Shown: positions 1 to 9,000 of the stretch, piece after piece | Numbering within the stretch: position 1 is the stretch's first letter | How the letters are laid out: every line of letters starts with the position of its first letter | NCBI GenBank assembly: GCA_030668045.1 | Contig: DAOUUR010000046.1 | Location: 1 to 10,119, forward strand | Direction: 5' to 3' | Length of the DNA: 10,119 nucleotides | Origin: a bacterium | GTDB lineage: Bacteria > Zixibacteria > MSB-5A5 > GN15 > FEB-12 | The notes under the pieces: model-generated | What the model saw: only the letters and a program-made list of their open reading frames with translations | Told to the model about the DNA's origin: nothing | Databases searched by the model: none | Position numbers and translations under genes: made by a program

Positions 1-3000
1 AAAAACGGAACCGCTTCCATCCAGACCGACGGCATCACCTTCACAGCCAGCGAGGAGTCGATGGCCTCGAACCTGAAACAGGAGAGAGAGCACTGGTATA
101 CTCTTCTGGCCGAATATGCAGGAGATCCGATCTCCGAGGCCGCCTACCAGGCCGAGATCGACCGCGTGGAGGCTCAGATGGAGGAAATGGGTCTCTATGA
201 CGAGGACAAGAATGTCTACAGTGACTCTTTCGTGGTTCCGTACATCACTGTGGATGATATCTGGGCCCAGGCAGGCACCATCAACGTCCGGGGTGATGAT
301 CTGCTCGGCAGCGGCGGGCTGATAGCCCCTGGCGACGTCTCCGTCACGATAACCAACAATAGCCCTTCTTACCTGCGCATCAACCACATCACCATACCGG
401 ACAATCAGGGAGGCCAGGTCCGTTTCAACTCGCAGTCCGTTACCTCCAACGCGGACATAGCGGATATCAACAAGGGCGGAGTCACGCCCGAGTTTGACCC
501 CTTTGTGGTCACGGACCCGGATGATCCCAATGCGCCCACGATCACCATCACCAATACGTTTGATGCGAATGATCCGCATGATCCGCCTTTAGGGGACGAT
601 GTCCGGTCGCCGGATATCGAGCTGGTCGGCGATATCAACGCGATCTTGGCCACGGTGACGATTTCGAGCGAGGGGAGCGTGATCTCCAAGGGGAATATCA
701 ATGCCGGCACGATCATAATCAACGCTGGGAGTGATTTTGTCCAGACCTACACAGATGCTCTGTTCAATGCGGGCGGGAATCCCGGGACGCACTGGCAGGA
801 TGTGGCGGATATCACCCAGGCCGCAAAAGTGGATCAACCGTTGGTCAACGCGAATTCCAGCGGCACAGAGCTCGAACAGGAGGTCTACGGGGCTCTCCAC
901 ACTCCCAGCGCCAGCAACATCATCGCGGCCAACAATGTCTTCATCAGCGCGAAATATCTCAACATCAACGGCACGGTGCAGAGCGGCATACCCGAACGTT
1001 CGGTAACGATCACTACCGATCAAGTGACAAAGATCGATGCCGCGGAACAGGCATACAGCGAGTACCGGGCCGGAAATAAAATCCTGGCCTTACAGACGGT
1101 AACGGATAACGGGCTTGAAACCAAGGGTTACAAATACTTCCTGCTGCCCACCGGCGGTAATATCGACGCGTTCTACAACGCCGAGCTTGACCGGCTTGAG
1201 ATGGAGTCGGTGAAGGTCCAGGGCGGCTACATGGAGCTGTTCGGCCAGATTGTAAGTACCGGCAACGGCAAGCTCAATGTTATGGATGGCTACGGCCGAA
1301 TCACCATAGAGAACGATACTAATTACGACCTGGTTACCAACCTGCTGGACACGGGTCACGGAGTGGAAGGGCTATTGAGGATCACCGACACCTCGTTCGT
1401 CGATGTAGACGGCAAGCCGCTGGTTACGGAGTACCGGCACGAGAACGGTAATGTCGTCAAGAAGGTCTTCTATCTCGGGGGGTCGGATCCCAATCCCGAT
1501 ACGACCCCAGGCCGGACGTCAACCTATTCGCCCAAGGACGGCATGCGATATTACTGGGCCAGCGGCCAGAACTACAGCCAGCAGACCGTCACGACCTACG
1601 GATCCTCCTCGTGGATGGGTGTGGACGCGCTTGCGGCTGACCCTGATAACATCGTGGACGGTCCTCACAGGAAAAATGTGGGAGAGACCCGAAGGCTGGA
1701 GGATGCGGAGTATGTCAATGATGCCGGTGACGTTGACGTTGGCGCGGACTACAGCTATGACTACCGGCATATAGATACCGGTGAGTCCGCAACGAAGAGG
1801 AAGACCTGGAAAGAAACGACCTGGTACGGCAAGACCACCTATTATGTTAAAGAGACCGTGACCACGCCCAAAAAGGACATCCATGCCCACAGCATTCGTG
1901 CGGATCGCGGCATTGATATCGAATTCATCGGCTACGAGGAGGGTGATGCCAATATAAAGGTAGATGTAAAATCCGACGGGGACATCCTGATCAATAAATC
2001 GATCCAGAACGAGGCCGGCACGACAACGCTCAATAGCAATAAGGCGCTAAGGCTCATCAACGATACGGCTTTGATAGATGGTCGCAACATAAGCCTGGAT
2101 GCAGGCACAGGGATCGGCAGCGACAATACCCTGCGCATCAATCTGACCGACGGGGACAGCGGCACCCTGAACGCGACTACCAATTCCGGCCATGTAAAAA
2201 TACAGGAGATTTCAGGTGACCTGAAGATAGACCAGGTCACCACCAGCAATGGAGATGTGGAGCTGACGACCAGTCGGCATATCGAGGTGAAGGAGGACTT
2301 ATCCACCCTGGTGATGGGAGGCAAGATCACGCTGACCGCTACGTATGGCGATATCGGCACACTCGGAATTGGTGGGACGGCCGCAGTGCCGGCCGGCGAT
2401 GCTTTGCCCCTCATGGTAAACACGGGTAACAGCTTTCGGGACAGCCTTTGGGCAGAAGCAAGCGGCGATGTCTATCTGAAAGAGATGGGCGGCGATCTGT
2501 ATGTTGAAAGCATTGTCACCTCAGGCGATGTCCGTATTGAAGCAGTCTCCGGAAATCTTCTGGATGGTAACAGTGGTGTGGTCAGGGATCCACGTACCGA
2601 GACACAACTTGAGCAGTTGTGGGACCGGATGTTAGCCACGGAATCGACGGCGCAACAGAGCATCGACGCAACCATTGATGCCTATGAGGGCGGCAAGACC
2701 CGCGACTACCATGCATACTGGAGATACCGCAACCAGCAGGCGGATCCTGGGGTCTACGATCCTGATTTCAAGGTGACGCTGTCCGATACGGAAAGGGATT
2801 TCTACGAGGACTACTACGCGGACCAGGGCATGACCCCCACCCAAGTAGAGGAAGCCATTACCACGCTGGAGAATATGCGTACCACCGAATATCACACCCT
2901 TCACAAGACATACGGAGACGTGGGCAACATCAGTTCCGATCCGGACAACTATAATCCGGACACTTATGATCCGGACTTTGCCTATGACGTGGACTACGCC

Positions 3001-6000
3001 GAGCTGCACCAGGCCTTTGGCGTCTCTCAAATAACAGGGAATGCCATTGACCTGGGTGTGCATGTCTTCACTACCGGACAAGCCGTAGTCTATCACAGCG
3101 GAAGCGGTTCCATCGACGGTTTGGAGGATGGCGAGACCTACTATGTAGTAGTGGATGTTGATGAAAATGATCCTGGAAAGATTCAACTCGCTGCCACCTA
3201 TGACGATGCAACTGCCGATACCCCGGTAGTCATCGGCCTTACTCACATCGAAGGCATCGGTCATTATCTCTCAGACGGCGATGTGCTGGAGCAGCGGGCT
3301 GCCTGGAGCGAGGATCAGTTGAAGAATTCCGTGAATGCAAATATCCTGCGTCCAAAGAGCGTATCAGGGACTACGATCACAACAGAAGACCCAAACATCA
3401 TCGGCAGTGACATCGCCCTTGATGTGTCCGGCAGCATAGGCGGGGACGGGGAACAGATCGACATCACGCTTCCCTTGAGCGATTCCCTGAGTGATGATCA
3501 GAAACTCGCTCTTGCTGCGGCGGAGAAGGGGGATGTGACCTTCTATGCGGATTCGGCAGGGACAATAAAGATCGAACCGGATGATCTTGACGAAAGCGCT
3601 GCCCTGATACGTATCATACCCAAGGCTGATGTCGATATCACGGCTGAGGGCGTGGTCAACGTGATCGCCGGCAACAACGTGAATCTTGGTTCCGAGGAAA
3701 CCATCAATATCGATCAGGTAATTGCAGGCGACAAGGTATGTATCAAGGTTGAGGAGGGCATCTACGATGCCAGAACAGACATTGTTGATCCTGTTAATAT
3801 CAGAAGCGCCGATATGATCCTGGAAGGGGAGGACCAGAGTATCGGTTCTGAAACGGATCCGCTGTTGATTGACCTGGCTCCTGGTGCGTCCCTGATTGCA
3901 CGCGCCAATAACGATATTTACATCCATGAGTACGACGGTGATCTGAAAATCGCAGAAGTGTTTGCTAATGATTCTGTGGAACTGCAGGCCGACGGGTCTA
4001 TCCTCGATGCCTTTGATGATGACAATACCACCGGAGACTGGAATATCTATACTCAGTTTCTCTACCTGGAGGCCGGGACGGGCAACGGTGCAGAGGGCTC
4101 CATCGGCGCCGGCACCAACTTCCTGGAGATCGATTTGCAGGGAGGACCGCTCAATGCATCGGCCGATCAGGATATCTACCTCCATGAGATTGTCGGCGAT
4201 ATGTATGTGGATGTAGTGCAGTCCAACTACGGCAATGTCAGCCTGAAGGCAGGGGTATCCATTCTGGACGTGGATGAGGGCGTTGATGGCAATCCTTCCG
4301 TTGATATCATCGGCAACAACATCATTTTGGAGGCCGAATACGACGGTTGGATCGGCGCCTCGGGCGACGACCTGGATATCGACACTGCGTATTCCGGTGC
4401 CGGCACGCTGACCTCGTCCAGTGAGTTCAATACATATATTATCGAACCTCTTGGTGATCTCAGTCTTTATACGGTGCAGACGAATGCTGGTACGGCCTTC
4501 ATAGCGGCACTCGCCGGCAATGTCCTGAACGGTAATCCCGGTGGTACCAACGTTCTTTCCGGCAAGACCTACCTGTTTGCGAGCCTGGATATCGGTGAAG
4601 ATGGTAATCCGATTACCACGGAGGTCGGCAATATTGAGGGTCAGTCCACAACCGGCAGCACCTGGGTGATGAACAATGCTGCACTGACTGTGGGCGGCGT
4701 AGTTGAAAGCGATGAACCGGGCATGGAGGCCGGAGGGTCCATTGACGTGACGGCTGAGAGCCCGGTTACGATCACGGAGAGTGTGACTGCCGCTGATGAA
4801 ATAACTTACACGGCGACTGATTCGGACGGTGCGGGTGACGATCTCGTGGTGGTCGATGGGGTGACTCTCGAGTCAACGGGTTCATACGTGGCGCTGTTCG
4901 CAGGTGACGACCTGACCATTCAAGGAGACGCCACGGTCCAGGCATACACCGAGGTGAGGTTGTACGGCGACTACGACAACGCAGATCCAGGTGTTGGCAG
5001 CACCATAACAATTAACGGGACAGTCAATGCCCCCCTTATACAAGTCTATGGTGAAACGGATGACGACGTGGTCCTCTTTGACGCGCAGGGTGCGAATACC
5101 CTGACTGGGCATATACATGTTTTTGGCGGCGATGGTGATGACAACATCACGGTTAATGAGCTTCACACCCGAACCGCTGAGATGGACATTGACGGTGAGA
5201 GCGGCACAGATACTTACATCGTCAACATTACCAGCGGCAGAACTGACAACATAATCAATATCTACGACACCGGTGCGCCGAACGATGGTAGCGATACGCT
5301 TACCATCAACGGCACCGACGTGGACGATGCTAACAACCTGACAGGTGAAGATCTCTTCCTGCTGCGTGAGAACTTTGTCGCCTATCTGTCTCTGAACACC
5401 GGTCTCGACGACCTCCACCCCGAGGTGGAACGGATCAACTACGATGAAAATATCAATTCCCGTCTGACCATCAACGGCTTTTCAGGTGATGACTACTTCG
5501 CGAGCGACGACAACAGCTCCATCACCACCCTGGATGGTGGCGCGGGTGACGACAAATTCCAGATTGGCCAGATTTTCAGAACTGAGCGAATCCCGGACAG
5601 TGTTGCATCCGGCGATGAGATCGCCACCACGGAAACAACCCGCGGTTACCTTAGCCAGGGTATCAGCTTTCCGACCATCATTTATGGCGGCACCGGCCAT
5701 GATATGTTCACGGTATACAGCAACAAGGCGGAGCTGCGCCTTGAAGGCAACGATGGTAATGATACATTTATTGTCCGTGCTTTTGCACTGGCTGGCAGCG
5801 ATGACTTTTCAACCAAGGAAACCACAGAAGTCCGCACCGGCGAAGGTGATGATTATGTCCAGTACAATATTAACGCCCCGGTAGATATTGACGGTGGCGC
5901 CGGATTTGACAAGATCGTCGTTATCGGTACCGAATTCGGTGATGACTTTGCCATCACCGAGTCGGGTGTTTACGGTGCCGGCCTCAATATTTCCTATGAA

Positions 6001-9000
6001 GGCGTTGAGATGATTGAAGTGGATGGTATGGAAGGAGATGACAACTTTTTTGTCCTCTCCACCAGTTCCGATATTGTCATCAAATTAATCGGTGGCCTTG
6101 GCAGTGATACATTTAATGTGACCGGCGATGTGACCGGAACGATTATCAGCCAGGAGCTTGAGGGCAGAAGTGGCATGATCAACCATGCTGTCAGCAGTAT
6201 AGCTGATTCTGATTACGACGGTCTCCTGGCCCTGGGCATAGCCCTGAATGTGGCAGATCCGGAAACAATCGGTCAGGTTGTCATTGATAAGATAGACGGT
6301 TCAGTGGTTGTCGGTGAACATGAAGGTGGAACGCTGTTTACCGATTACTATGATGTTTATCTCTCAGGGGCTCCTGCTGCAACGGTATATGTCAACGTTT
6401 CTGCAGCTCGCTCCATGACCGAAGAACAAGAGCTTGGCGGCGATACCATTCTTGTTGCCACCTTCAATGGCGGTCCATATACACCGGCCACTGTTCTCAC
6501 TTTTACCGCCGGCAATTATAACACCCCGCAACGCATCTACCTCAAAGCGGTAGACGATGAGCTTGCAGAAGGAGAGCGGCTGGTAATGGTGAGCCACAGC
6601 ACATCCAGTACTGATCCCGATTTTGATAAAGTGCCGGTGGTCAATGTCGCGGTGAATGTCCGCGATGACGATCAGGCAGGACTCATCATCAACGAAAGCG
6701 ATGACAAGACCCTGGTCCTTGAAGGTGGTTTATCATATGGCATCAATGACAGCTATACTGTACAACTCACCAAGGCTCCTGCTGATGGCGAAACAGTCAC
6801 TGTTGCTCTTGGTTATGACGCTCAGGTATCACTTTCAAGTGCTGATACTCGATTCGATGCAGGAGTCATCACCTTTACGCATTTAAACTGGAATGATACC
6901 GTTACTATTGATGTCGCAGCGGTAGATGATGGTATTGCTGAAAACACTGATTTTTCCAGAATAACCCATACGGTAACCAGCAGCGATCCAGGTTTTGTCA
7001 TGACCGATACTCCGACAGTTGAGGTCAAAATTCTCGACAATGAAACTCCTGGTGTTCTTGTGACTCAAACTGACGGCTCAACACTTGTTATTGCCGATGG
7101 CATCGTTGGTGCAGGCACGGATACATATGATATAAGGCTGACAAGTACACCGCTGGAAGATGTAACCATCGATATGCTAACCGATGGTCAGACGCTTACT
7201 TCACCTGATTCTGTGACCTTTACCACTGGTAACTGGTGGACGCCTGTCACCATCACCGTTGATGAAAATCCTTCCTATGTACCGGATACGAGTGAACAGT
7301 CTGAAAAGGCATTTCCGCTTGCCAGTCATCTGGTTAACAACATTCAGGGACCGCTCATCATTGAAGGCTATGTCGTGGAAGGGGCTGACCGGTCACTTGC
7401 TAAGCCCATCATACTGCCAACGGAGACGGACATCCTCGAATCCATCGGCAATGTTGTTGCTTTCAGCGGTACAGGAGAAGGTGGTACTATTGACACGATG
7501 GCCGTGGCAACAGCCGATCTTCAGGCGTATGTTGATGAGCCGGATGGACCGACGTCTATCAGTGAACTGGAGGGCTACTCGGCAGAGATCAGCTCAGGAC
7601 CAGGGGATAAACGATTCTGGCTGATAACCGGCACAAGTGTCGAGGGAGCGAACACCATCCTCACACTGCAAAACCCGACTGTTATTGAGGCTGAAATAGA
7701 ACTGCCTGATGAGACCAGTGAATATGTCATTACTTCCATGTCACCCAACTTTTTTGTCGAGGAGAGCGCTCAAGTCGATACGCTGAACGTGTTTAACGAT
7801 TCGAGCTCACTTAATGATACAGGCGTCCTCGGGTACCGGGATGATATTACCACGCCGGGATATACTTTGACCGGTCTTGGCATGGGCGTTGATCTCACCA
7901 CCGATCTTGGTGATGATGATCCTTCTAACGATATAACCTTCTCCGGCGGCATCACCTATGATGACGTGGAGATCCTTGATATCCTTCTCGGTAAGGGCGA
8001 TGACGCCCTGACCATTGAAGCGACATTAACAACCGACGCTGATCATGGCGGTATAACTACGGTGCATGGCGGCAGCGGCGATGACACCATCACCATTACC
8101 GGTGGTGGCGGTCCCGATTCACCGCTGGTGGTGTACGGTGATACATCCCAGGACGGCAGTCGTTATGCCGGCGAATCAGGTAAGATCCTGGAAGATGTCA
8201 ATGGCCTGATTTACGAGCAATTCCCGATAAAACCAGTTGAAGGCGATCCAAACTATAGAATTACCGGTATACCTTTAGGGACTGCTTTTGACTCACCAGG
8301 TGACGATACCATCGACGCCTCGGCAAGTTCCGAGACCATAACCATTTATGGCGGTGGAGGTAATGATACGATTACCGGCAGCCAGGCTGGTGATCATATC
8401 GCCGGCGGGTCAGGCAATGACACTATCTATGGTCAGGATGGCATTGATCATATCTATGGTGACTCCGGTTTTAATGTCAATCTGATGAGCCGTGAAATTG
8501 CGGTGGTCAATAACGATGCAAGTGCACATTACTCCAAAGACAGTCTGGCTCCAGGTAACGATACTGTTTTAGGCCAGGAAGGAGATGACATTATTCTCGG
8601 TGATTACGGTGTGATTGAGCAGACAGAAGGAACCTTGCGCATTCTCACAACCGGCAACGTCGAGAGAATCCACACCGTCAATCCATCATCAGGCGGTGAT
8701 GACACACTGGAAGGCAATGACGGTGTCGACCGCATTTTCGGCGGTGACGTCGGAGATACCATTACCGGCCATATCGGTGATGATATTATCATCGGCGACA
8801 GCGGTCATATCGACTATCACAACGGTGATGATGATTTGACATCAGTCGATAGTATTGAGAGCACTGAACCAACCTACGGTGGTTCTGATGAAATTTATGG
8901 AAATGCCGGTAACGACATCATCATGGGCGGCACGGCAAGTGATACGATTCATGCAGGTGCAGGCGTTGATCTGATCTTCGGCGACCAGGGTGAGGTTTTG

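Noticed and set aside
61..63. ATG at residue 21 as the gene start
   Set aside because: The frame is open upstream to base 1 with plausible protein sequence (TASIQTDGITFTASEES), no ribosome binding site is seen just before it, and no signal peptide follows.
289..297. RGD tripeptide (residues 97-99) as an integrin-binding site
   Set aside because: A three-residue match in a Gly/Asp-rich protein of this size is expected by chance, and nothing else points to a eukaryotic host.
1932..2423. Minus-strand open frame of 163 codons in another register
   Set aside because: The product is a Ser/Val/Pro/Leu-rich low-complexity sequence opposite solenoid repeat copies 1-2, consistent with an out-of-frame shadow.
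2632..3264. Minus-strand open frame of 210 codons
   Set aside because: Same register effect as the 3364-4185 frame; it lies opposite clear helical and DGxTYYVV sequence in the sense frame.
3925..3942. H-E pair in repeats 3 and 4 as a zinc metalloprotease motif
   Set aside because: The motif is H-E-x-x-G-D, not H-E-x-x-H; it is part of the solenoid repeat and is not conserved as H-E in the other three copies.
3364..4185. Long minus-strand open frame of 273 codons
   Set aside because: Its codon boundaries coincide exactly with those of the sense frame, so it is open simply because sense TTA, CTA and TCA codons are rare there. Its translation is a mirror of the Asp/Ile/Val-rich sense sequence with no domain, and the sense frame is continuous with recognisable modules.
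4882..5418. Minus-strand open frame of 178 codons
   Set aside because: Codon-aligned shadow of the sense frame, with no recognisable domain and no separate gene context.
7259..7624. Plus-strand open frame of 121 codons in another register
   Set aside because: It overlaps Calx-beta-like repeat 3 in frame 1, has an Arg/Ser/Leu-rich composition typical of a shifted frame, and shows no domain.
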